A stretch of 13,371 nucleotides of DNA from Clostridiales bacterium UBA3758. GTDB lineage: Bacteria; Bacillota; Clostridia; Oscillospirales; Oscillospiraceae. Shown here one piece after another: positions 5,476-11,990 of the stretch (its first letter is position 1; every line of letters starts with the position of its first letter). The translations under genes were made by a program, and so were the position numbers. The DNA lies in assembly GCA_002371675.1 (NCBI GenBank), contig DFGE01000010.1, positions 1 to 13,371 on the forward strand. The letters are read 5' to 3'. The notes under the pieces were generated by a model. The model saw only the letters and a list, made by a program, of their open reading frames with translations. It was not told where the DNA came from and did not search any database.

Positions 5476-6780
5476 ATGCAGGAAATATCACAACTGCCGG
5501 AGTGGTTTGACGGGAAGAAGGTCAACGAGATCCTGTTCTGTCAGGAGTTTCTGGCAGAACACCCGATGGTCTGTGTGAAAGGAACCTTCTTCACGGTGGA
5601 CAAGCGGATCACCGACGAGCGCGAGCTGAAAAAACTCATTTATGACAAGCTCAAAGGAGCCGTCAGCAGCGGCGTGGCCAAGAAACTGGACAGCATTCTG
5701 GAGGTGCTGCGGTCAGAGGCCTATCTGGAAGACCTGCCGCTGCAGACCGACCGCATCCATGTGGCAAACGGAACGCTGTTTCTGGAAGGGACCTTTACAG
5801 AGAACAAGGAATACTGCCGGAACCGGCTGACCGTAGCCTATGCTCCCGACGCACCTGCGCCGGAGCGCTGGCTCAGTTTTCTCCATGAGCTTTTGGACGC
5901 GGAGGATATTTCCACGCTGCAGGAGTATATGGGCTACTGCCTGATTCCCACGACCAAGGCGCAGAAGATGCTGATGCTGGTGGGCCAGGGCGGTGAAGGC
6001 AAGAGCCGGATCGGGTCGGTGCTATGGGCCATTCTCGGCGACAATATGGTGAATGGAAACCTAAACAAGGTGGAGACCAACCGCTTCGCCCGCGCGGATC
6101 TGGAGCACGCGCTGCTGATGGTGGACGACGACATGAAGACTGAGGGTCTTCCCCAGACCAATTATCTCAAATCCATCATCACGGCTGAGCTGCCCATGGA
6201 CCTGGAGAAAAAGAGCCAGCAGAGCTATCAGGGCGAGCTGCACTGCCGCTTCCTCGGTTTTGGCAACGGCTCGCTGAAAGCGCTCTATGACCGCAGCGAC
6301 GGCTTCTTTCGCCGTCAGATCATCCTGACCACCAGGCGCAAAGACAAGAACCGCGTAGACGATCCCTTCCTCTCGGAGAAGCTGATTTCCGAGAAGGAGG
6401 GGATTTTTCTATGGATGCTGGAAGGACTGAAACGCCTGATCGACAACAATTACAAGTTCACGATCAGTGAAAAGGCGAAAGAGAACATGACGGAGGCTGT
6501 ATCCGACGGCAACAACATCGTCGAGTTTATGGCCTCCGAGGGCTATTTCCGCTTCAAGGCGGACTACGAAGTCAGCACCAAGGATCTGTACGCGGTGTAT
6601 AAGCTCTGGTGCGAAGACAATTCTCACAAGCCGCTGAGCGAACGGAGCTTCAGCCTGTTTCTCCACGAGAACGAGGACCGCTACAATCTGGAGGTCACCA
6701 ATAATATCTATCTCGGGAACGGCCGGAGAGTCCGGGGCTTTCTGGGCATCGAGCTGCTGGTCAAGCCCGACAGTTTTTGA
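5476..6780 (+). CDS. P4/D5-type superfamily 3 replicative helicase (phage/plasmid primase family)
   Basis: The protein is 434 aa. A Walker A motif GQGGEGKS lies at residues 170-177 (K176). A Walker B-like LLMVDDD follows at 213-219, then an SF3-type region with FGNGS and FFRRQIILTTRRKD, matching the C-terminal ATPase of P4-family primases and poxvirus D5. Residues of about 125-165, leading into the ATPase, resemble the D5 N-terminal region. No catalytic primase domain is seen at the N-terminus, so priming would need the CHC2 protein or the host. It should unwind the element's replication origin as a hexamer. ATG 5476 is preferred over GTG 5467 because GAGGTG sits 6 bases upstream and includes that GTG. 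An iteron block lies just downstream, a plausible origin (inference). Confidence 0.85.
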   Translation: MQEISQLPEWFDGKKVNEILFCQEFLAEHPMVCVKGTFFTVDKRITDERELKKLIYDKLKGAVSSGVAKKLDSILEVLRSEAYLEDLPLQTDRIHVANGTLFLEGTFTENKEYCRNRLTVAYAPDAPAPERWLSFLHELLDAEDISTLQEYMGYCLIPTTKAQKMLMLVGQGGEGKSRIGSVLWAILGDNMVNGNLNKVETNRFARADLEHALLMVDDDMKTEGLPQTNYLKSIITAELPMDLEKKSQQSYQGELHCRFLGFGNGSLKALYDRSDGFFRRQIILTTRRKDKNRVDDPFLSEKLISEKEGIFLWMLEGLKRLIDNNYKFTISEKAKENMTEAVSDGNNIVEFMASEGYFRFKADYEVSTKDLYAVYKLWCEDNSHKPLSERSFSLFLHENEDRYNLEVTNNIYLGNGRRVRGFLGIELLVKPDSF

Positions 6781-6795
6781 AAAAGAACAAAAAAG

Positions 6796-6863
6796 ATCCG
6801 TACATGCGTACCAGTGTACGGGTCAGCCCGTGCTGTAGTACGCATGTACGGATGTACGGAAGA
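6796..6863. repeat. Iteron block 2: GTACGG/CCGTAC array with a 16-bp inverted repeat (candidate origin)
   Basis: The arms 6796-6811 and 6838-6853 form a perfect 16-bp inverted repeat (ATCCGTACATGCGTAC and its complement). Between them ACGGG-TCAG-CCCGT (6818-6831) makes a smaller hairpin. GTACGG occurs at 6816, 6846 and 6854 and CCGTAC at 6798. The segment 6846-6863 is an exact inverted copy of 18 bases of iteron block 1. There is no T-run after it. Position just after the helicase gene fits an origin or an operator for the next gene. Confidence 0.65.
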
Positions 6864-6903
6864 TTTGAAACTTCATCTATATTTTTATGAAAGGATCATT
6901 ACC

Positions 6904-7146
6904 ATGAATACAACAAGAAACGAGATCAAAGCAAGGATCGTCGGCGCAGGCCTCACCATGCAGGAGACTTTGGATCGGCTCCATCGGCAGTACGGCTGGA
7001 GCGATTCTGCCTCCAACTTCTCCAACAAGCTGCAGCGCAATTCGCTGCGCTACCGGGAGGTCGTGGAGTTGGCCGACGTGATCGGGTACGAGCTGAAATG
7101 GGTACCCAGAAAGCGAGGAGATGCAGATGACGAATGCCGACATTGA
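6904..7146 (+). CDS. Small helix-turn-helix-like protein, possibly DUF6471 family
   Basis: The protein is 80 aa. ATG 6904 is preceded by AAAGGAT at 7-8 bases; the open frame further upstream crosses the iteron block and is ignored. The pattern NEIKARIVGAGLTMQETLDR, then SASNFSNKLQR, then YREVVELADVIGYELKWVP looks like a compact DNA-binding fold of the XRE or DUF6471 type. The segment GLTMQETLDR followed by NFSNKLQRNSL would be the recognition helices. It lies directly after iteron block 2 and overlaps the next gene by 20 bases, so it may control both replication and excision. Family assignment rests on resemblance only. Confidence 0.7.
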   Translation: MNTTRNEIKARIVGAGLTMQETLDRLHRQYGWSDSASNFSNKLQRNSLRYREVVELADVIGYELKWVPRKRGDADDECRH

Positions 7147-7318
7147 GCGAATGCCCTATACCCTGAATGCCCAGCAGGTAGCGGAGATCCTCGGCATCGC
7201 CAAGAACTCCGCCTACACTCTGATGCACAGCGAGGGCTTTCCCACCCTGCATATTGGACGGCGTCTCGTCGTGCCGAAGGAAAAGCTGCTCCAGTGGATG
7301 GACGATCAGCTTGAATAA
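7127..7318 (+). CDS. Excisionase-like helix-turn-helix protein
   Basis: The protein is 63 aa. The sequence NAQQVAEILGIAKNSAYTLM, then GFPTLHIGRRLVVPKEKLLQWM, is the winged helix of the MerR/excisionase superfamily (HTH_17 type), seen in Tn916-like Xis proteins. Excisionases bend DNA at the att sites and turn the integrase towards excision. ATG 7127 is chosen because AGGAG (7116-7120) lies 6 bases before it; ATG 7121 is too close. It overlaps the preceding gene by 20 bases and is followed by a terminator and then the integrase. A transcriptional regulator role cannot be excluded. Confidence 0.8.
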   Translation: MTNADIERMPYTLNAQQVAEILGIAKNSAYTLMHSEGFPTLHIGRRLVVPKEKLLQWMDDQLE

Positions 7319-7324
7319 GAGAAA

Positions 7325-7358
7325 TTCCAGCCGGGTTTCGACCCGACTGGAAATTTTT
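7325..7358 (+). terminator. Intrinsic terminator after the excisionase-like gene
   Basis: TTCCAG-C-CGGGT (7325-7336) pairs with ACCCG-A-CTGGAA (7341-7352) with a single C/A mismatch around a TTCG tetraloop. TTTTT (7354-7358) follows. It separates the small-regulator operon from the integrase, so integrase probably has its own promoter. Confidence 0.8.
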
Positions 7359-7369
7359 CGACAAAACAC

Positions 7370-7397
7370 TTGAAAAATCGAGAAAGTTATGTAAACA
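7370..7397 (+). promoter_or_regulatory. Candidate integrase promoter
   Basis: TTGAAA (7370-7375) is followed after 16 bases by TAAACA (7392-7397). It lies right after the terminator and about 40 bases before the integrase start codon. The -10 is imperfect. Confidence 0.4.
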
Positions 7398-7438
7398 ATA
7401 GATCAGAGAAACACAATGCTCTGAGGAAAGGAGTTATT

Positions 7439-8596
7439 TTGGCAAAGAAACGCTGTAACGGCGAAGGCAGTATCAACAAAAGAAAAGATGGGCGCTGGGA
7501 GTGCTCCATCATGTTCGGCTTCCAGAAGGATGGCCGGAGGCGGCGAAAGTCCTTTTACGGCAGAACCCGGAAGGAAGCACTGGACAAGATGCACGACTTC
7601 AAGCAAAAGCTGGAGGCCGGGCTCATCACCCTGGACGAGCGGCCCCTGGTGCAGCCGGATATCCTGTTCTCCCAGTGGGCGGACACCTGGTATGAAGGGC
7701 ACAAGGACAGTATCTCCAAGACGACACAGCAGAGCTACAAGTACACGCTGGCCACATTGAAGGAAAAGATCGGGGATCGGCCGGTCAACACCATCAAGGC
7801 GATGGACATCGAGGACCTGCTGCGTGATCTCCGGAAGGAGGGCAAGTCCGACAGCTATGTGGCCAAGGCACGCGGCATGCTGTTTCAGATCATGAATAAG
7901 GCCGAGGCCAACGAGCTGATCCGGCGCAATCCGGTGGCCTGTGCGGAAAAGATGAAAGCCAACAAACCCATGGAGGCAAAAGAAGCCTTCACCGCCGAAG
8001 AGGTCAAACGGATGATGGAGGGCCTCCCGCATGACAAGTACGGAAACAGCATCCGCTTGATGCTGGGCACTGGGATCCGTATGCAGGAGCTCTTGGCGCT
8101 GGAGCCGCGGCTGATCGAAGAGGACGGCTCGGCGATCCATATCCGGCAGGCAGTGAAGACCGTATCCGGGAGGGTGGAGATCGGGCCGCCGAAGTCGCGG
8201 GACAGTCTGCGGGATGTGCCCATTCCTGAAGGCATGCGGAAAATGGTCATCTCCTTGCGCGAGACGGAGGACACATATCTTTTCCAATCGCCGAATAAGG
8301 AGCAGCCCTTTGAGCCCAAACACTACCGGGAGAAGTTCAAGGACTATATCGAGGCCCTGGGTGACGTTCGTGTGCTGACGCCGCATTCCTGCCGGCACAC
8401 CTATGTGAGCCAGATGCAGGCGCTTGGCGTGGATCTCGCGACCATCCAAAGCATGGTGGGTCACGCGGATCTGGACATGACGCAGCATTATCTGCATGTG
8501 CAGAGTCCGATCAAACAAAAAGCCGTAGAGACATTCAATGCGGCTTTTTGCGGAAATGATCCGCATTTCAGTCAAATTCCAGTCAGCTCAAATTAA
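7439..8596 (+). CDS. int: Tyrosine recombinase/integrase
   Basis: The protein is 385 aa from TTG 7439, chosen because AAAGGAG (7427-7433) lies 5 bases upstream and the family N-terminus (KKRCNGEGSINKRKDGRWE, an arm-binding domain) starts here; no in-frame ATG fits. A SAM-like core-binding domain spans about residues 75-175. The catalytic set is complete: R214 in GTGIRMQEL, K252 in GPPKSRDSLRDVPIP, H316 and R319 in HSCRH, H342 in VGHAD and Y351 in QHYLHV, in the Tn916/phage integrase order. It should cut and join the att sites through a 3'-phosphotyrosine. Its 3' end faces the tRNA-Pro 3' end 54 bases away, which points to that tRNA as the target. Confidence 0.93.
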   Translation: MAKKRCNGEGSINKRKDGRWECSIMFGFQKDGRRRRKSFYGRTRKEALDKMHDFKQKLEAGLITLDERPLVQPDILFSQWADTWYEGHKDSISKTTQQSYKYTLATLKEKIGDRPVNTIKAMDIEDLLRDLRKEGKSDSYVAKARGMLFQIMNKAEANELIRRNPVACAEKMKANKPMEAKEAFTAEEVKRMMEGLPHDKYGNSIRLMLGTGIRMQELLALEPRLIEEDGSAIHIRQAVKTVSGRVEIGPPKSRDSLRDVPIPEGMRKMVISLRETEDTYLFQSPNKEQPFEPKHYREKFKDYIEALGDVRVLTPHSCRHTYVSQMQALGVDLATIQSMVGHADLDMTQHYLHVQSPIKQKAVETFNAAFCGNDPHFSQIPVSSN

Positions 8597-8700
8597 ACAG
8601 TACTTTTAAGCAAGAAAAATCCTCGATTTCTTGCGAAATCGAGGATTTTTGGTCCGAGTGGGGCGATTTGAACGCCCGGCCTCTTGAACCCCATTCAAGC
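8597..8700. other. Probable attachment-site region at the tRNA 3' end
   Basis: The integrase gene, the tRNA terminator and the 3' half of tRNA-Pro are adjacent, the usual geometry for an att site inside a tRNA 3' end. The core most likely lies within the T-arm to CCA segment, possibly extending into the terminator. TCAAATT occurs twice close to the integrase stop (8573-8595) and could be an arm site. The other att copy is outside the window, so the core cannot be delimited. Confidence 0.5.
8615..8650. terminator. Bidirectional terminator between integrase and tRNA-Pro
   Basis: The 16-base arms 8615-8630 and 8635-8650 are perfect complements around TTGC. They begin with AAAAA and end with TTTTT, so U-runs follow the stem on both strands. 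It can stop integrase transcripts on the plus strand and tRNA transcripts on the minus strand. One arm overlaps the final A of the tRNA CCA end. Confidence 0.9.
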
Positions 8701-8725
8701 GCGCTACCAACTGCGCTACACCCGG
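8650..8725 (-). tRNA. tRNA-Pro (anticodon GGG)
   Basis: The 76-nt gene folds into a full cloverleaf. Acceptor CCGGGTG pairs with CACTCGG with one wobble. The D stem is GCGC/GCGC. The anticodon stem CTTGA/TCAAG encloses loop ATGGGGT, giving anticodon GGG after U33. The variable loop has 5 nt. The T stem GGGCG/CGCCC encloses TTCAAAT. CCA is encoded. C1-G72 and A73 agree with bacterial proline tRNAs. It has its own strong promoter and a terminator. Its 3' end faces the integrated element, and the gene is intact on this side. Confidence 0.95.
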
Positions 8726-8795
8726 ATAACTCAAAAGCGGTTTTTTAAGCCCCTCCCGTATAAGAAAGCGTGGCTCTTGGCCTCGCCGCCCGATT

Positions 8796-8824
8796 ATATT
8801 AGCACAAGCGGACGGCAAGGTCAA
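8796..8824 (-). promoter_or_regulatory. Promoter of tRNA-Pro
   Basis: On the minus strand TTGACC (8824-8819) is followed after exactly 17 bases by TAATAT (8801-8796), running on into TATAAT. It lies about 70 bases upstream of the tRNA 5' end. Confidence 0.8.
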
Positions 8825-8887
8825 GGATTTTTTTCTCTGTTTGGAAAGTTTTTTGTCCGAAACGCGCCGCGGCAGGGGAGTGAGGCG

Positions 8888-9976
8888 TTACAGACCGAGC
8901 TGTTTGCTCACGTTCTGCACAAAGTCCTGGACATTCGTGACGATGCCGCGGGCGGTGAGGCTGCCGCGGTCGCTGAGCTTGTTGGTGGCAAACTCCGCCA
9001 CGTCGACGCAGTAGAAATAGATCTGGCGCACGGTGCCGTCGGGCATCACGCGGAAGGAGGGCGTCATGTTGCCGGTGGCGATGGAGTGCAGCATGGTGGC
9101 CATGCAGATGACGGTGGTCGCGCCGCGGATCTGGTCGCGCATCACGTTCTGCGCCTCATAGACGTTGGGAATGACTTCGGGCAGGGGGCCGTCGTCGCGG
9201 ATGGAGCCGCAGAGCACGAAGGGAACCTGATTGCGCACGCAGGCGGCAATGATGCCGTCGCTGAGCTTCTCGCCCTCGAGGAAGGCGGGGATGCTGCCGT
9301 AGCTGCGGACGCAGTTGATGGTATCGAGGTGGTTGTGATGGCCGAGGGGGCGCTGCTCCAGCGTTTCGATGTCCTGGCCGAGGGTGCTGCCGAGCCAGGC
9401 GGCCTCCAGATCGTGCGTAGCCATGGCGTTGCCGGCCATGAGCGCGTGGACGTAGCCTGCGTCGACCATTTTGGCGAAGGCGGTGCGGGTGGCCTTGTCG
9501 AAGGTCAGTGCAGGGCCTGCGACCCAGACGATCTTGCCGTGGTCGCGCTCGTGCTGCAGCAGCTCGCCGAGCTCGCGGTAATCGCGGGAGAAGCCGGTCT
9601 CGCGGGAGCGGACGCCGCGGAAAGCGAAGAGCTCCTTCTTGCTCTCCTCCTCGCGGAAACCGTCGGTATTGAGGTAAATGCCCTTGCTGCCGTCCTCAGT
9701 GCGGCCAACGACGACCAGGTCGCCCTTGCGCAGGCGGCGGGGCTCGACGATCTGCATCACACCCTTATCGTACACGGCAACGCAGTCCATGCGGCTCTCC
9801 TTTGCCATCAGCCATGTGCCGTTGATTTTGAAGTATTCGGGGAAAATGCTCATGCCGTGGAAGCCGACGGGCGCGACACCGTCGCGCGGCGCCTCCACGA
9901 GAACGGCGTCCGGCGCGGAGAGGAAGGGCTCGCGGTCAAAGTCGGGCTCTCTGTATTTTCTCAGTTCAAAGCTCAT
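8888..9976 (-). CDS. Ornithine cyclodeaminase-like enzyme, LOR/SDH domain (TIGR00300-type) family
   Basis: The protein is 362 aa. Residues of about 150-355 carry the C-terminal Rossmann-type core of the TIGR00300/AgrE-type family: IVWVAGPAL (149-157), MAGNAMATHDLE (180-191), GHHNHLDTI (212-220), CGSIRDDGPLPEVI (256-269) and MATMLHSIATGNM (292-304). Members convert ornithine to proline and ammonia with bound NAD. Residues of about 35-70 (PVGFHGMSIFPEYFKINGTW) fit the central substrate-binding region. Compared with usual members (about 400 aa) the short N-terminal extension seems absent. ATG 9976 has GGAGG 7 bases upstream. It is monocistronic, with a promoter at 10016-10043. The substrate is inferred from the family only. 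Confidence 0.8.
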   Translation of the reverse strand: MSFELRKYREPDFDREPFLSAPDAVLVEAPRDGVAPVGFHGMSIFPEYFKINGTWLMAKESRMDCVAVYDKGVMQIVEPRRLRKGDLVVVGRTEDGSKGIYLNTDGFREEESKKELFAFRGVRSRETGFSRDYRELGELLQHERDHGKIVWVAGPALTFDKATRTAFAKMVDAGYVHALMAGNAMATHDLEAAWLGSTLGQDIETLEQRPLGHHNHLDTINCVRSYGSIPAFLEGEKLSDGIIAACVRNQVPFVLCGSIRDDGPLPEVIPNVYEAQNVMRDQIRGATTVICMATMLHSIATGNMTPSFRVMPDGTVRQIYFYCVDVAEFATNKLSDRGSLTARGIVTNVQDFVQNVSKQLGL

Positions 9977-10015
9977 GGTGATACCTCCGGCAAAATCATT
10001 CTTTTGATGGTAATA

Positions 10016-10043
10016 ATTGTACCACGCATCCTGGAAATCACAA
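10016..10043 (-). promoter_or_regulatory. Promoter of the ornithine cyclodeaminase-like gene
   Basis: On the minus strand TTGTGA (10043-10038) is followed after 16 bases by TACAAT (10021-10016), about 40 bases upstream of the start codon. Confidence 0.65.
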
Positions 10044-10180
10044 GTAAATACACGCGAAAATGATGGTATAAAAAAGGCGGCAGGGAAGGAGGGAGGCGAA
10101 ATGAATGTAGCGGACTGCCCCTCGGACGGCAGACCCCGGCTCGCCGTACCAAAGGCAGGACGGGCCGGGGCAATTGTCTT

Positions 10181-11026
10181 TCACTCCGTAAAGTGGATGT
10201 GGTTATTGATATGATCCTGGCAGAAGCAGTGATACCCGGCGCAGCGCGAGCAATAGCGGAACTCCAGCTCGGGGTTCGTCGCGTCGGTGCGGCCGCAGAC
10301 GGCGCATTTGTGCTTGTAGAGCTGGTCGCGCTGCTCGCGGCGGAGCCTCGCCGCCTCCCTGCGGAAGTTGATGGTGCTCTGACTGGCGGGGCGGGGACGG
10401 CTGCGCCAGAGCTCGCCGCCGAAGAAAACAAAGAAATTGATCACCGCGACGAGCGGAAGGAGGTTGAGCGGGAAGCTCGACCAGCCGCTGAGCACCACGA
10501 ACGCGAAGTACGCAGCGTCTATCCAGGCGAGCCACTTGATCTTGACAGGGATGATCATGAACAGCAGCACCTGCATATCGGGGAACAGCACAGCGAAGGC
10601 GAAAAACATGGACATATACAAGTAGTAGCCCGAGATGTTGACGCTGTAGCCGGTGGCGAAATACACGATGAAGCCGAAGAGCACCGTGACGGCCCAGCCG
10701 ATCAGGATGTAGAGTGTGAACTGTCCCGTACCCCAGTATTTCTCCAGACTCGAGCCCATCCAATAGTAAAAATAGAATGACAGCAGCGCGAAAAGCGGGC
10801 TGAAGCTGATGGGGTAGAACATGAAGCTCACGAGCCGCCAGATCTGACCGTGCAGGATTCCGGCGGCGTCAAAGGAGATATAGCTGAGCAGCGTATTATT
10901 CCGCAGCAGCACCCCGGCCACCCAGAACAGTACGTTGCCGATCACGATGTAAAGGATCAGGTTCGGAACGCCGAAACGGGGATGCTTATAACAAAAGCGC
11001 TCGATCGCGTTTCTCGGGTCTTTCAT
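10181..11026 (-). CDS. Rhomboid-like polytopic membrane protein with Cys/His-rich tail
   Basis: The protein is 281 aa. Five to six hydrophobic segments lie at about residues 21-42, 75-90, 103-124, 134-160, 166-181 and 187-204. GQIWRLVSFMFYP (60-72) matches the WR motif of the rhomboid L1 loop, and FAVLFPD (144-150) sits where rhomboids have it after the active-site helix. The catalytic GxSG is only partly there (NISG at 130-133), and no histidine occurs from residue 60 to 238, so the Ser-His dyad is absent. It is most likely a non-proteolytic rhomboid-like protein. The cytoplasmic tail has CxxC at 241/244 and 259/262, then HCFC and HxxxHxH, a probable zinc-binding domain. ATG 11026 follows AAGGTGG. 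The gene is transcribed divergently from rlmB. Its function is unknown. Confidence 0.75.
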   Translation of the reverse strand: MKDPRNAIERFCYKHPRFGVPNLILYIVIGNVLFWVAGVLLRNNTLLSYISFDAAGILHGQIWRLVSFMFYPISFSPLFALLSFYFYYWMGSSLEKYWGTGQFTLYILIGWAVTVLFGFIVYFATGYSVNISGYYLYMSMFFAFAVLFPDMQVLLFMIIPVKIKWLAWIDAAYFAFVVLSGWSSFPLNLLPLVAVINFFVFFGGELWRSRPRPASQSTINFRREAARLRREQRDQLYKHKCAVCGRTDATNPELEFRYCSRCAGYHCFCQDHINNHIHFTE

Positions 11027-11061
11027 ACGGAGCCACCTTTCCTGTGTCTTTCATCAAAAGC

Positions 11062-11090
11062 ATCATACCTGTTTTGGAACGCAAAGTCTA
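11062..11090 (-). promoter_or_regulatory. Promoter of the rhomboid-like gene
   Basis: On the minus strand TAGACT (11090-11085) is followed after 17 bases by TATGAT (11067-11062), about 35 bases before the start codon. Confidence 0.55.
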
Positions 11091-11142
11091 TAAAATTTTG
11101 TAAATTGTGAATTCTGTACTTTCCTTTTGGTGCGCTGTGTGG

Positions 11143-11148
11143 TATCAT
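11143..11148 (+). promoter_or_regulatory. Candidate extended -10 of rlmB
   Basis: TGGTATCAT forms an extended -10 (TGn plus TATCAT) 34 bases before the start codon of rlmB. The -35 region (CCTTTT) is weak. Confidence 0.4.
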
Positions 11149-11182
11149 GCATTAGTAAAAAACTATCTTGGAGCAGTATGCC

Positions 11183-11938
11183 ATGGACAACGAACGCGGT
11201 ATTCAAAACGAACTCGTGGAGGGGCGCAACGCCGTAATGGAGGCGCTGAAGGCCGGCCGCGCGATCGATAAACTCTATATCAGCAAGGGCGAGGTCGACA
11301 AGACGCTGGGGCACATTGCCTCCACCGCCCGTGCCAAGGGCGTCGTGGTGGTCGAATGCGACCGCCGCAAGCTCGATTTCATGAGCCAGACCCACGCCCA
11401 TCAGGGCGTGATCGCGCTTTGTGCCGTGAGGGAGTACTGTACGGTGGAGGATCTCTTCGCCGTCGCCGAGCAGCGGGGCGAGGCGCCCTTCATCATCGTC
11501 TGCGATGAGATTAGCGACGGGCACAACCTCGGCGCCATCATCCGCACCGCCGAGTGCGTCGGTGCGCACGGGGTCATCATCCCCAAGCGCCGCAGCGCCG
11601 GGCTCACCGCCGTGGTCGACAAGGCCAGCGCAGGCGCCGCCGAGCATATGGCCATCGCGCGCGTGCCGAATATTCCGACGGCGCTTAAGGAGCTCAAGGA
11701 ACGCGGCCTCTGGGTCTACGGCACCGCCGCCGACGGGCAGAGCGACCTCTGGCATACCGATTTTTCCGGGCCTCTTGCGCTGGTGATCGGCTCGGAGGGG
11801 GACGGTATGGGGCGTCTCGTGCGGGAAAGCTGTGATTTTATCGTGAGCCTGCCGATGAAGGGAAAGGTCAGCAGCCTCAACGCCTCCGCGGCGGCCGCCA
11901 TCACGATGTATGAGATCCTGCGCCAGCGCAGCCTGTAA
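11183..11938 (+). CDS. rlmB: 23S rRNA (guanosine-2'-O)-methyltransferase RlmB (SpoU/TrmH family)
   Basis: The protein is 251 aa, the usual RlmB length. The N-terminal substrate-binding domain contains LVEGRNAVMEALKAGRAID (residues of about 11-29), typical of RlmB. The SpoU knotted methyltransferase domain shows all three motifs: DEISDGHNLGAIIRTAE (motif 1, N and R), LALVIGSEGDGMG (motif 2) and LPMKGKVSSLNASAAAAI (motif 3). It methylates a conserved guanosine of 23S rRNA (G2251 in E. coli) using S-adenosylmethionine. ATG 11183 follows GGAG by 9 bases; TTG 11168 is an unlikely alternative. It is followed after 52 bases by the acidic gene and may share its transcript. Some Firmicutes members are annotated as TrmH or YacO. 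Confidence 0.92.
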   Translation: MDNERGIQNELVEGRNAVMEALKAGRAIDKLYISKGEVDKTLGHIASTARAKGVVVVECDRRKLDFMSQTHAHQGVIALCAVREYCTVEDLFAVAEQRGEAPFIIVCDEISDGHNLGAIIRTAECVGAHGVIIPKRRSAGLTAVVDKASAGAAEHMAIARVPNIPTALKELKERGLWVYGTAADGQSDLWHTDFSGPLALVIGSEGDGMGRLVRESCDFIVSLPMKGKVSSLNASAAAAITMYEILRQRSL

Positions 11939-11990
11939 ACAAAGCGGAGGCAGGACAACGGATTGACACCCAAAAAAGGGGCTTAAAGAT

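Larger units (their letters stand above)
1..8650. mobile_element. Right part of an integrated mobilizable element ending at tRNA-Pro
   Basis: The plus-strand genes encode a CHC2 primase-type protein, ParM- and ParR-like partition proteins, a MobV relaxase, an SF3 helicase, an excisionase-like protein and a tyrosine integrase. The integrase stops 54 bases before the 3' end of a tRNA-Pro gene. Two regulators (XRE and sigma) point the other way on the left. Beyond the tRNA, the genes change to housekeeping functions. The combination is typical of integrative mobilizable elements with a plasmid-like phase. No type IV secretion gene is seen, but the left end is outside the window, so a larger conjugative element is possible. 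The right limit is inferred from the tRNA position and not from a seen att duplication. Confidence 0.85.

Noticed and set aside
8684..10063. 459-codon plus-strand frame opposite the ornithine cyclodeaminase-like gene
   Set aside because: It crosses the tRNA gene, and the opposite strand encodes recognisable conserved motifs.
10120..10170. GC-rich inverted segments (CCCCGGC and GCCGGGG) as a terminator of the rhomboid-like gene
   Set aside because: The loop is over 20 bases and no U-run follows on the minus strand.
10101..10214. 37-codon frame with a good Shine-Dalgarno-like AAGGAGGGAGG
   Set aside because: It overlaps the 3' end of the rhomboid-like gene on the other strand, and the peptide shows no recognisable feature; the binding site alone is not enough.
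11962..11990. TTGACA followed by TAAAGA as a promoter of the acidic gene
   Set aside because: The spacing is only 15 bases and the -10 would abut the start codon, leaving no leader.
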